Below are positions 11,690-22,883 of a DNA stretch of 64,000 nt, piece after piece (within the stretch, counting starts at the first letter, position 1; each line of letters starts with the position of its first letter). The DNA is taken from contig OX235262.1 of NCBI GenBank assembly GCA_944472135.2, positions 172,855,509 through 172,919,508 on the forward strand, read 5' to 3'. Below the pieces are notes generated by a model. That model ran no database searches. It saw only the letters and a list, made by a program, of their open reading frames with translations, and was not told where the DNA came from. The position numbers and the translations under genes were made by a program. The DNA comes from Trichobilharzia regenti (lineage: Eukaryota; Platyhelminthes; Trematoda; Strigeidida; Schistosomatidae).

Positions 11690-11920
11690 TTCACGTTCCC
11701 CAGTGGAACACAGGACTTCAAGCTAGTGGCTTGAAGTTTTTGTAGCAGTGTTTCTTTTACAGGATGGGGTTGCTAGCCTCATGCTGGCCCAACCTTCCCT
11801 CTTTACCAGAATTATTTCTGGTTCAGCGAGGTAAAGGAGTGCGTCTGTGGCCGGGATCGAACCCCGGACCATGTGCATGCCCGGCGAGCGTCCTAACCGC
11901 CATACCACCGACGCACACCT
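11690..11920 (-). mobile_element. SINE family 2 copy
   Basis: Minus strand starts with a tRNA-like head (GTGCGTCGGTGGTATGGCGG, then GGTTCGATCCC as B box) and ends in the family tail TGTTCCACTGGGGAACG. Related to 37342-37570 and 18745-18972. Confidence 0.75.
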
Positions 11921-12900
11921 CACTTCAATGAGTAACTTCAATATTATTCATTGGTGACATAAAAGCTGTAATCCGACAAATCATCAGTATTTTCTTCATC
12001 ATATCTCCCTCATAAATCTGTTCTTTAAAACAAGTACACATCAATCCAGTGCTGTAGTTTTGTAATAAAGTGAAATCAAGGCAACTAGTCAGAATAAATC
12101 TGTGAGCATGTGACATTGCTGACACTTGTACATAATGAACTCAAGTTTTCATAATCTAGACTATTTTACGTGCATAATCATAAACAGTTTTATTGACTGA
12201 CTGACTGACCTCTATCAAGAAGATAAACTTCGTAGAATAAATCAAGATGACAATTCTATGATTTTCATAACTACACAGTCTGTTGACTGCGTGTCAATTG
12301 GCCATTTCGATCTGATTTTGTTAATTTCTAGTAAATTTTCAAGGTTAACCTCGACTTCTTTCTAAAAAATTACTCAGTAAACAAAAAAGGAGTAGCGTAG
12401 CGTTGAAACTAGACAATTCGGTATATCTTAGTCGATAAAACGGGAGAACAAACAAAGCCGTTAGAGTAGAGCAAGTGACACATTCTAGCACTGTGATCTG
12501 ATGACAACAGAGAAACAGTATATGCACACAGTGGTGAAGAAACCTTTGTGAATAGAATTCGGAAAATTTCTGTCTGTATAATAAATACATTTACTCTAAG
12601 TACAGAATCAAAATGTGGCAGTAAAAGAATGAATGTTTAAGTTGTTTCTCATTTGTTTGTACCTTGTGAATCGAACTAAACCATACCGCGATATTCTCAT
12701 TTCATGTTACTGTGTAGTGCTTCGCTTCATAGCTGGTAACCCCCACCAGATGATCTTGTTGCAATACAGAGCGAAAACGAGGATTTTTCGTTCATTATTA
12801 TTATCATCAACACATTTGACTAACATCCTGCATTTAAATTGATTCATGTCCTCTGAAGTTTTCTTCCTCTAAAATGGTGCTGTGATTATCACTAATTCCA
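11921..12900. other. Intergenic, no gene seen
   Basis: AT-rich unassigned sequence with only short chance frames. Confidence 0.45.
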
Positions 12901-12904
12901 TAGC

Positions 12905-13200
12905 ATGGTTTAACAAACATATTTTGGCATTTACCGAGAAGGCTGAAAGGAAATGGCGATTTATTAGGCATACACTGAGGAGATCTTGAAGTAATACAAC
13001 ACGCTAGGTCATTAAGAGGAATCCAAGTGAGGAGTAGGTGAGAAGAAAATCATATGCAGAGGGAATGAAAGTCTTTTGGCAGTCACGGAGACGGTTGAAA
13101 GTGGTGGCAGATAACCACGTGCAAAACGACTGTGCCGTTGACGTTCTATGTTCCACTCGGAACGTAACGAGTGGCTTACAATATATTGTAAAAACAAATG
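12905..13200 (+). mobile_element. Decayed RTE-like 3' fragment
   Basis: Contains EKAERKWRFIRHTLRRS-like coding and a family tail ending CTATGTTCCACTCGGAACGT. Too diverged to classify firmly. Confidence 0.45.
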
Positions 13201-14026
13201 AATACTCCTTATACACTTCACAGAGATTTTAAATTGAACTTGATTTTGATTTCAATGATACAGACTGTAGTTAGATAGTAAGTAATTTAATATTCCCTTA
13301 GAGTCTGAGGAATATTTCTCGTTGCAGTGGTATACAGTTTTCCAAAATTACTACTACACAGCCTCGTCATCCAACACTGAGTTCAGATCTTCATTGTCTG
13401 AGTCGAATGGTTGAGCATCCTCTCTTGTCGTCGATACCTTCCTCCTACTTCAAACTGATAAGCACGTAACCAACATTCACTTCACTTCTGTGAGTTTCTT
13501 CGAATAGGTTTACCGCTTTTTAAGCCGTTGTTCTCGTGTATGACCAGACATAAAAACGCATAGGTCACATACTGACTAACATACCAGTTCAGCTCATGAA
13601 ACATTCGCCAGAAAATAGAGAGACACGGTTTCCGTAAGCTGAAGCTGACTTCCATGAATATAGGACAACCTAGTCAACATGCCACGTTCCTGTCAGTTAT
13701 GCGTGCTCTTCCACAGAAATTACACAAATGTGTCACCACATACACGTGTAACAAAACTAAAACTTTGTTTTGATTGACAATTACTGTATTATTATTACTA
13801 TTACTGTATTGTTTAAATACTCACTGTTGTTTGTTAATATTTGTTATGTGAATTGCAAAATAATTCCGCCAAATACAAATTCATAAATTCATCCCTCTCT
13901 GTGTTGTTGGTTGATCTACTGTGATTCGGTCATTGTGAAATACTATTTACTATTACAAATAATTATTACACACTTGTATAGATAATTACTAACTGATGTT
14001 TCATTTTCTCTCCTCGAGGGAGAGAT
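13201..14026. other. Intergenic, ends in a polypurine-like tract
   Basis: No gene. The last bases (GAGGGAGAGA at about 14016-14025) look like a Gypsy polypurine tract placed directly before the LTR at 14027, which would make the preceding few hundred bases the 3' end of another element. Confidence 0.4.
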
Positions 14027-14388
14027 TGTGGAGTTAATTATCTGCCACACGAAGTAAAACAATTTTAAGATCTTGTAGCGGTAAATAATTCCCCAAAATC
14101 ATCAGTGAACTTTGGATGCTGACCCTAAGTGTTTAAGTCGACTTGTTTAGGTGAAGGCTTCCGATCAAGCATCCTCGTGTCATTTGCGTGCACGATCACT
14201 AGCCAGCTTAGCTTCCGCTTCAGTCCACGATTTGGTCCCGAAATATATCTCGTAGTTTTGACAATCAACTCTGGTCTTTTGCATTGCCTTTGGTCCATGT
14301 AAAACGAATACTATAGAAGTTGTTGGTATAAGATTTTGCGTAGTATACTCCGTACAATTCGCGAACGTCAATACCGTCAACCTCTAAA
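14027..14388 (+). repeat. 5' LTR of the Gypsy element (approximate start)
   Basis: The 3' part (14336-14387) is repeated at 18303-18352, which proves it is terminal repeat. The start is inferred from TGTGGAG after a purine-rich tract. Confidence 0.5.
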
Positions 14389-14389
14389 C

Positions 14390-14407
14390 TGGTGAGCCCA
14401 ACCGCGA
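14390..14407 (+). promoter_or_regulatory. Primer-binding site
   Basis: TGGTGAGCCCAACCGCGA follows the LTR by about 2 bp. It resembles the complement of the tRNA-Trp 3' end used by CsRn1-like elements, with several mismatches. Confidence 0.5.
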
Positions 14408-14500
14408 ACTTCATCTTCGACAAATACGCAGATAAACCCGGTGAGTTCGTTCCTTTTGTATATGTTCTTGTACTATATTGTAATCGATATTCATTTCGTC

Positions 14501-15217
14501 ATGAGTGATCATAGTCCCAAGGTCATTCCTATTCGCTCAACTGCCGGAACCATTCAGCTCGTACCATATTGGCCAGATAATGAGGAAACGTGGTTTCAGA
14601 TAGCTGAATCTGATTTTAGTGAGCACGGGATAACCGATCAACGTTTAAAGTTCCACGCAGCTATTCACGCCCTACCGCGGGAATTCAGCAAGTGTGTAAC
14701 TGTACAGATGTCGAGTCCCGAGGTAAGTAACTCGTACGAGTTGCTCAAAGCATCCCTCCTCAGGAGAAACGTACTCACGGATCGACAACGTCTGGACGAA
14801 TTATTTCGTAATATCAAGTTATGGGATCAGTCAGCCGTGAGCATGCTGACAAGAATGAGAGAAGTTGTTGGCCAAAGTCAGTTCGATGAAGGACTTTTCA
14901 GAGAACTCTTCTTATCCAAGCTGCCACAGTCCGTGCAGACTGTACTTGTGACACCTCAGGGTGTTATTAAGAATGACTTAGCTATTTCTGTAGATAAGAT
15001 TCTAGAAATAACTAAACGGTCAGTTCCTGAAATATGCTCGGTGGTGAAACACACTTCAGATAAGGATACTGCAGTGATAGAGTTATGCAATTCCATCCAG
15101 CAGATGTTTAGGTCAACCATGCCTTGTGATTCCTCTTACCGTCGTCCGAAATCCCCTCAACGGCGAAACTCACCTGGTCGATCTAAGTCCAAGCCACGTT
15201 CTCTGAAAAAACCCTGA
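14501..15217 (+). pseudogene. Gypsy gag
   Basis: Frame from MSDHSPKVIPIR to a TGA at 15215-15217. It holds a capsid-like alpha-helical region (YWPDNEETWFQIAESDF, then FREL/FLSKLPQSVQ) and an Arg/Ser/Pro-rich basic tail. A one-base shift at the A/C run near 15208 separates it from the cysteine motif WCWYHNIYRQEAKCF at 15216-15260, which would be the end of gag in a working element. Confidence 0.75.
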
Positions 15218-15328
15218 CTGGTGCTGGTACCACAATATTTATCGCCAGGAAGCGAAATGTTTCCACAAACTTTGTAACTTCGGAAATGTCTCAAAGTCTG
15301 CGGAAAACTATCCCGCTAGCACGCGTTA

Positions 15329-15964
15329 GTGGCAACCACCGTCGGTGGCACTAGCCGCCTACTTTGCACCCATGATGTGATCAGCCAGACTCGATATTTA
15401 GTCGACACAGGCGCCGAAGTCAGCATCCTTCCTGCCACGGCAGTAGATCGACAGAAGGAACCCACCTTCAACTTACAGGCTGCAAATGGAAAACCGATCG
15501 CAACTTTTAGTAGGAAATACGTTCACCTGAACGTAGGTTTACGCAAAATAATTCAATGGACTTTCCTTCCCACTGACGTCACAATGCCCATCATTGACAC
15601 GGACACGGACCTACTTAATCATCATGATTTACTCGTAGACGTCCGTCGAAAACGACTGATTGACAATACTAATAGTCTGTCTATCAAAGGCATCACCTAC
15701 ATAGACCCCAGCTTGTCACTAGTTAAGATGAAAGCAATACTTGATCCAAATTTTCAACCGATTTTTGATACATATCCACAACTTAATTGCCCGTCTAACG
15801 ATCTACCGTGCATAACCAGCAATGTTATGCACCGTCTCATAACCTCAGGACAGCCCGTGACATCTAGAGCCCGACGACTTGCTCCTGACAAACTAAGAAT
15901 CGCTAGAAATGAGTTCAACAATATGCTCACCCTTGGCATCATTCGACCATCGAATAGCTCATAG
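15329..15964 (+). pseudogene. Gypsy protease and start of RT
   Basis: Aspartic protease core LVDTGAEVSILPA, then the linker and first RT strand ending in LGIIRPSNSS. A TAG at 15962 replaces the Trp usual at this place, and a TAA at about 16141 replaces the Tyr of the KAYNQIPM motif, so translation cannot pass. Confidence 0.8.
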
Positions 15965-17007
15965 GCATCCCCATTGCATATGGTACCGAAAAAGGATAGC
16001 AAGGATTGGCGACCCACCGGTGATTACCGGCGAGTGAATGCCAAAACAACCCCTGATTCCTATCCATTCCCTCGCATAAAAGACTTGAAGGAGACTTTAT
16101 CTGGCGCGGCTATATTCTCTAAAATCGACTTGATTAAAGCGTAAAACCAAATCCCGATGGCACGAGAAGATATTCCGAAAACGACTATCATTACGTCTTT
16201 CGGACCTTGTGAATTTCTACGTATGCCATTTGGTTTCCGGAATGCAGCCCAAACATTCCAACACTTCATCGGTGAAGTATTTCGCGGTCTCAACTTTGTA
16301 TACACATACTTAGACGACTGCCTCATTGCCAGTCCAGACAAGGAAACTCACCTTAGGCACTTGGACCTGGCAATGGAAAGATTACGCCAACATGGTGTTA
16401 CCATCAATATTCAAAAGTATCAGATAGCCATTGACTCACTCGACTTTCTCGGCTACTGCAAGGGCATTCATCCACTGGCTACTAAAGTCGAGGAGATACT
16501 GAACTTTTCAGAGCCAGAGACAGTGAAGAGTCTCCGCACTTTTAACGGCTTGATAAGTTATTACCGACGATTTATTCCCAATTGTACCTCTCTGATTCAG
16601 CCATTGACAGACCTCCTTCGAGGGAATAACAAGTCTATAGAACTCGGCGCACCTTCCCGAAATGCTTTTACTCAGGTTAAAAAAGTTATTGCGGCTACCA
16701 CACTTCTAATATATCAGGATCCAACGGCACCGTTAATTATCTCGGTTGATGCATCAGACACTGCAGTCGGCGCAGTTCAACAACAGCTAGTTAACAAACA
16801 GTGGCAACCACTCGCCTTTTTCTCGAGGCACTTCAATTAGCTGAAACGAGGTACAGCACGTTCGGCAGAGAACCTCTGGCTATGTACTGTGCTATACGTC
16901 ATTTTCGACATTCAGTAGAGGGTCGTGAATTCATAAATTTCACTGATCACAAACCTTTAACGAACTCTCTGAACTCAACCTCAGATAAGTATTCACCTAG
17001 GGAATAA
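15965..17007 (+). pseudogene. Gypsy RT and RNase H
   Basis: RT blocks FLRMPFGFRNAAQTFQ and YTYLDDCLIAS (catalytic YLDD), LDFLGY, then RNase H with IISVDASDTAVGA. A frameshift lies near 16835 between FFSR and LAETRYSTFG, and a TAA at 17005 ends the stretch that continues as RQLDYVSQF. Confidence 0.82.
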
Positions 17008-18237
17008 CGACAACTAGATTACGTTTCACAGTTTACATTAGATAGTCGCCATGTACCCGGAGTGAACAACACTGTGGCAGATACCTTGTCGCGCGTTTGT
17101 TCCCTCACCCAAATCGACAGCATAGACCTTGTAAGACTGGTTCGTCTTCAAAAAGAAGATACCGAGCTTCAGCATGAGCTGTCGAAAACAAAAATGAAAT
17201 TAGCCGAGAAACCCTTAGGTATGGGAAGAGATACTATTCTATGCGACATTTCAACTAGTACTCCTCGCCCCATCGTGCCTGAAGGTTATCACCGTAACGT
17301 CTTGAATATGTTGCATGGCTAATCTCACCCAGGTATTCGAACTACTGTCAAGCTCGTAACTAGTCGGTTTTGTTGGCCTAGCAATAATAAAGAAGTAAGG
17401 GAGTGGGCACACACGTGCTTAACTTGTCAAAAGTGCAAGGTGATAAGACACACCGAAAGCCCACTTGGCACCTTTCTTCTCCCTTACGCTCGTTTCGAAC
17501 ACGTCCATATAGATTTGGTTGGACTCCTTCCTGAATCCCATGGATATACCTATATTTTGACTTGCATCGATCGATTCACATGGTGGCCGGAAGCACTACC
17601 CATCAAGGACGTATCTGCTGAAACAGTCACACGCGTCTTCGTGGAGAGATGGATCGCCTATCCTCCATAACCATCGACCGCGGGCGGCAATTCGAAAGCT
17701 GCTTATTCTTCTCCCTGACTAAAATCATAGGTTACATGCGTTTCCGAACAACAGCCTACCATCCTCAAGCAAATGGTATGATAGAACGTCTACACAGACA
17801 GTCGAAAGCTGGTTTGTCAGCTGCAAGCAATACCCATTGGACTGAATTCCTTCCGTTAGTTCTCCTAGGGATACGAAACACCCTGAAAACCGATGCTGGT
17901 TTTACTACCGCCTAGTGAATTTGTTTCTCCCTTGAGCTTCCCACTAGCGGTAGATCACGCTTTATACGTCAGCAGGCTTACAAACGCAATGCGTTCAGTT
18001 AAACCTGCTCCTCTTTGTCAACAGTCCATTGATGTCTTTGTTCATCCGTGTTTAAAAGCTTCTTCACATGTATTTGTTCGTCGTGACTCTGTGCGTCGAC
18101 CTCTGAAACCACCATACGACGGACCATATAACCTAATTAAACGTATGGATAAATCCTTTTTCTTAGACAAAAAGCGCAGCGAAGACACCGTCAGCATCGA
18201 CCGGCTTACTTGGAAGGTAATCCTATTAGCCTAGAGC
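17008..18237 (+). pseudogene. Gypsy integrase
   Basis: HHCC-like zinc site (HTCLTCQKCK), first Asp in HIDLVGLLPE, second in ITIDRGRQFES and Glu in HPQANGMIERLHR. Breaks: TAA at 17320, a frameshift near 17660, another near 17905. The C-terminal chromo/SH3-like part (PPYDGPYNLIKRMDKSFFLD) ends at about 18234. Confidence 0.82.
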
Positions 18238-18302
18238 TATGCGTACCCAACAATCCACAAGTAATCGAATATTCTTTAGTCCTCGAAGAAGTCACTAGCA
18301 CG

Positions 18303-18352
18303 GCGTTAGTATACTCCGTACAATTCGCGAACGTCAAGACTGTCTACCTCTA
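18303..18352 (+). repeat. 3' LTR remnant
   Basis: About 50 bp matching the end of the 5' LTR (AGTATACTCCGTACAATTCG onward). The upstream 300 bp of the LTR and the polypurine tract are missing, so the 3' LTR is truncated at its 5' side. Confidence 0.7.
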
Positions 18353-18744
18353 AAATCTTAACAATAGCAAAAGTGGCAAATACTAGTGGAGTTGAAAACT
18401 GTATCCACTCACTCTAAAATTTCATCTTGTGATGAATGTACGTTCTCTGCTCAGCTGATGTCCTGTTTCCACTATCTGTTTGGGACTGTTGCTCTGTCTG
18501 TTACACGTGCACACTTCAGAGGTAAGTAAGTTATCCCTACTAAATGCTTAAGGCCATACATATTTCTGGAGGGAAACGATCTCTCGCATCTCCCATGTCT
18601 CCGTGAATTATTTCGCAACATCCAGTTAGGGAAACGTTTGGTCGTACACATAGTTGTATGAATTTATGAGGTCATTATTGAAAAATCTTGAGAAAATAAC
18701 CTGATGGTTAGCTCAACGCTGAAGTATACTTATTATTTTATTAT

Positions 18745-18972
18745 TCATTTTATCCCTTTGTGTTCCCAGTGGAACATACGGCTTCAAGAGAGAGCTATGA
18801 AATTTCAGTAGCAGTGGTTTTATTTATACCAGGTAAGATTCCTAGTCTTTCTCTCTTTGCCAAGCATACTACCAACTAAGTGAGGTTTGCGAGTCCCTTG
18901 TCGGCCTGGGATTGAATCCCGGACCATTTGAGTGGTTGACCAATTTTTTACCACTAATTCACCGACACTTGG
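18745..18972 (-). mobile_element. SINE family 2 copy
   Basis: Minus-strand head with B box GGGATTCAATCCC, and the tail TGTTCCACTGGGAACA at the left end. About 230 bp. Confidence 0.65.
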
Positions 18973-19650
18973 TACATTGTGCTAGGACCAGTTAAACACA
19001 ATTCACCCCCACCAGTCTTCTCTCTAATTCACTTGAAGGAACATACCTTCTGCGAAAGATATTTCAAGGAATTCATTCTAATTTGTTCACAATCATAGTT
19101 TATTATAATTATATTACGCATCTTATCATAAGGATCGTTTTTTTAAATCCTTTTGTATAAAATCAACTTTTAAACTCCGTGTTAGTATTTCTGCTTATTT
19201 TCTCTCATACAGTCTGCACGTCATCTTTCTGCAACAACATGTATTCCTACTGTTGACCTTAAACCACACCATTTTTTACAATGCATAACCGAAAAGACGA
19301 CGTAAGGACAGTTTTCAAGCATCTGGATTACAAGTGACTTACAATAGTGAGCATTCCTCCCTCCATCAAACTCAAATTCATTCAATATCAAAAGGAGTAT
19401 CTATTACTTAACACAAAGAGAAAGGAATTGCACCACGAATATTCAATCAGGAGAAACACATTAATTAAAACTTTTGAATTGTTACAGCGTTCACGGGGAA
19501 ATATCACTAGTGAAATATGTAAAAATAAAAACTCCTGAAACTCAAATAAAAAATTAGTTAAAAGAGATCTTGGGAACAGCCGAATTTCGATTCACGTTAT
19601 ATAGTTCAGATAGGAATCAGAGACGATTTTCTCCACACTGAGTAACATTT
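18973..19650. other. 3' flank of M1 copy B
   Basis: AT-rich. Contains the presumed 3' UTR. One AATAAA on the minus strand at 19099-19104. The frame at 19347-19538 (plus) has no recognised similarity and I do not call it a gene. Confidence 0.45.
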
Positions 19651-19824
19651 CTAGACCTCTTGTGCTGTACGAGGGACGTTTTCTTTCAACCATTGTACAA
19701 TTGTCTGGAGGTGGGTGTCAAGCCATTTCAAATTTCGCTTCGAGGTAGTTAGCAAGTTCTTCAGTTCCCCTTTGAGTGTATGATTCTGTGGTAACTGTAG
19801 CCAATCAGCCTCTGTTCTCAGTAT
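19651..19824 (-). CDS. M1 copy B, last exon and stop
   Basis: A 58-codon exon that starts after TTTACAG and ends at TAG. It encodes [15 protein letters not shown], then [20 protein letters not shown], the amphipathic C-terminal helix typical of M1 proteins. A possible AATAAA (minus strand) sits at 19099-19104, about 550 nt downstream. Confidence 0.85.
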   Translation of the reverse strand: MLRTEADWLQLPQNHTLKGELKNLLTTSKRNLKWLDTHLQTIVQWLKENVPRTAQEV

Positions 19825-22784
19825 CTGTAAAGGAAATGAGATGTGTTATGTTTATGTTTACAGTTATGAAAAACATGTTTCGAAGAAGAATATCTAAAAA
19901 TCTCTACAGTAATGAAATGAAGGCGCATGTATTCAGGTGTCACTTGTAGGTGAGTATGTTGTGAGTATGTATAATTGTCGTCCACTAATACTATTTATTC
20001 AGTCCTGATGCACACCAATACAATAACTGTAAGATTTCTGATTAAACACCAGGCACTGGCTAATTTCCTCTGTTGTCCTGTTCTACGTTTCATGCAGACT
20101 AAATTCTATCAGTTAAGTGTGCAATTTGGTCACCATGCTAGCTGACTTGCTAGCACGGGGTAGTTTGGATCGTTAGGGTATAACTATGGACACCCACTTC
20201 TTCAATCAAAGACATTACCACTACTATTGAGCCATTCATTATCGTGATTGATCTTCTGTGAGACTGTAATGGATACTTTGTTTGGACACTAGACAGTAAA
20301 TAGTGTCATGTGTGTCATTCTTCTTTTGGCGTAGATAGAATTCAATCATATGACAAGCACGAAACCAAGGTCCAAGGCTTCCTGCTGCCTGCCTCCAACT
20401 ACCTCACTTCAAGTGAACATAGATAAAACAGAGGTGATGAAGATTACTGGCCAACACCAACAGCAACAAAGACAGGCAACAATCCAGCATAAATGGGAGG
20501 AAAATGAAACAAACAACCTCCTTTACCTACCTACCCGGGAAGCATCGTTTCAACTATGGGCAGCGGCACTGACGAGGATATCACAGCACAGAAAATCGGG
20601 AAAGCAAGACAAGCTTTCATTACACTGAAGTTTGTGTGGAGGTCAACAGCACTCAGAATCAAAAATAAGATCCGGATTTTCATCTCCAATGTGAAGTCAG
20701 TGCTACTCACTGTACGGATCAGAGACTTGGCGCGTCATAAAGAGCATCTCAAACAAACTACACATCTTCATTAACAGTTTTCTTCGCTCAATACTACTCA
20801 AGATTAGATGGCCGGCCAGAAAAGATCAGCAACAGGGATCTCTGGCAATAAGCGAACCAACACAGCAGGAACCGATTGTGAAACAAATAGGCAGGAAGAA
20901 ATGGAGATGGACTGACCATACTCTGAGGAAACCATCAAGTGACATCACCCACCAGGCCATCACTCGAGTGGAACCCGAAAGGGAAGCGGCGAGTTGGTCG
21001 TCAGTGCAAGGTTGACTTAGAGGAGGTCATGTGAAGAGGAGATGAAAACATGTGGGTAGACTTGGAGCGGGGTGAAAAAGTTGGCACATTACAGAAGGCA
21101 ATGGATATGCACAGCTGAAGCCCTATGTTCCTCTAGGAATTAAAGGATATAATAATAATAACCTCACAAAAACCACAAGATTTCTCGACTAATTTGATGA
21201 GGATGAAGTGTAATTTAACCACTCACGATCCAAGACTACAACCGGTTCACCTTCTGCTATTACCAAGGTTTAAAAATGTAAGATACTTCCCGTCTTCCGT
21301 GTCACTATACATCAGCAAATCATATGCACCAGGCATTATTATACTATGGGTGCCATTCAGAGGACATTATTAAAATGTTCCTTTTCCAGAAAAACACCAG
21401 GCGTTTAAAAATACATTCATAGAAGTAATCTTCGACGACTTCTCAAGAATTATATATATATACATATGCAAGATGAGATTTTTGACAGCAGAACCAGTTA
21501 CATTCATTCATGGGGAATCAAAAATAATCGCGCGAATTGCAATAGCTACTATCCACGTAATTAAGTAGCTTATAATTATTCGCATAAATAAATCGAACTT
21601 TATGTGAGAATAATATTTTGTTCAGGCACTGTGGTACTTAGGTATGATCTCATATCAGTCATGTTTATCTGAAATAACACACAGAGATACATTAATATTA
21701 AATGGATCACTTTTCCAACACAACTCATTGTAGGCACTCATACGTATAATCATTACAAAGAGGTCAGTGAATTGAAGTTACCTTGGCATTTTGTCGCTCA
21801 AACAAACATTCGCATTAAACCACTTCTCACTTCATTTTATTTGTGCATTCCAGTGTGGGTTGAGCAGATTTATGGAAATTCGTTTAAACTTTAACTTTGA
21901 TTTCCAATATTAGAATACTTAATCATAATTACATCTGACTGGCGTGAAACAGTTTCCAAACAACCTAAAATTAGTGCGACTATTCAAAATATACGAGTTT
22001 CACGGAGTACTTTGTAGTTGCTATTTTCAACTCTAAATGTCAAGGACAAACTCCACTTGATGTAACCAGAGGAGCATGATTGCATCCCACAGGGAAAAGT
22101 TCAAGATCTAGCAACAGTTCATGTTGAACACCTCCTATATTAGTGGACCTAAATTATTCGGACCACAAACAAGTAGCGTCACTTGCTGTGATGTCAATTA
22201 ATTTGTGTTTCTCTGCGTCATGGCAAGATAAATCATTTCTGCACAAATCCCCATTTCATCGGTTTCAGAACCACTGAACCAATAGGCACATCTGTTCCAT
22301 TCAGGTCTGATACTCTTTAGGAATGCTCACCCACATCTGTAGGCACTTACTGGGGTTCGAACCCAGGACCTTCAGGTCACAAAGCTACTCCATAACCCAT
22401 TTAGCCACTGGATCCTGATACGACGACCAGACCATGAATTCCAACTCCTATCAATTTGTGGTATGTATATATATATATATATTGCAGTCGTCAGTCAATG
22501 TTATATGCGAGTTACTGTACAGAACACATATTTATACGTATCAACACATTCATACTAAATTTTATTTTCTAACACATGCACACTTTTTTTTACAAGTAGT
22601 ATGTTGAAGAACAGTGAAAATTATCATGTTGAAATCAGACTCACCTCTTCCCCATCATTTCTGTTATTCAAGCTGTAATATGGATTAGAAAGACTCTGTA
22701 TCACTTCTTTGGTGAATTCATCACTGAAAAAGAAAAGCGTGTGAAAGTCAACATTGTAAAGGTGAAATTAAAAGCGATAAAGTT

Positions 22785-22883
<99 letters not shown>

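Larger units (their letters stand above)
14027..18352 (+). mobile_element. Ty3/Gypsy LTR element, CsRn1/Boudicca-like, defective
   Basis: Order LTR, primer-binding site, gag, protease, RT, RNase H, integrase, then a remnant of the 3' LTR. The gag cysteine motif (CWYH followed by spaced Cys) and a primer site resembling tRNA-Trp fit the CsRn1 clade, known in flukes. Several stops and frameshifts make it dead. Confidence 0.85.

Noticed and set aside
11690..11920. Possible true tRNA gene (B box GGTTCGATCCC)
   Set aside because: Lacks a foldable cloverleaf and continues into a repeated tail shared with 37342-37570, so it is a SINE head.
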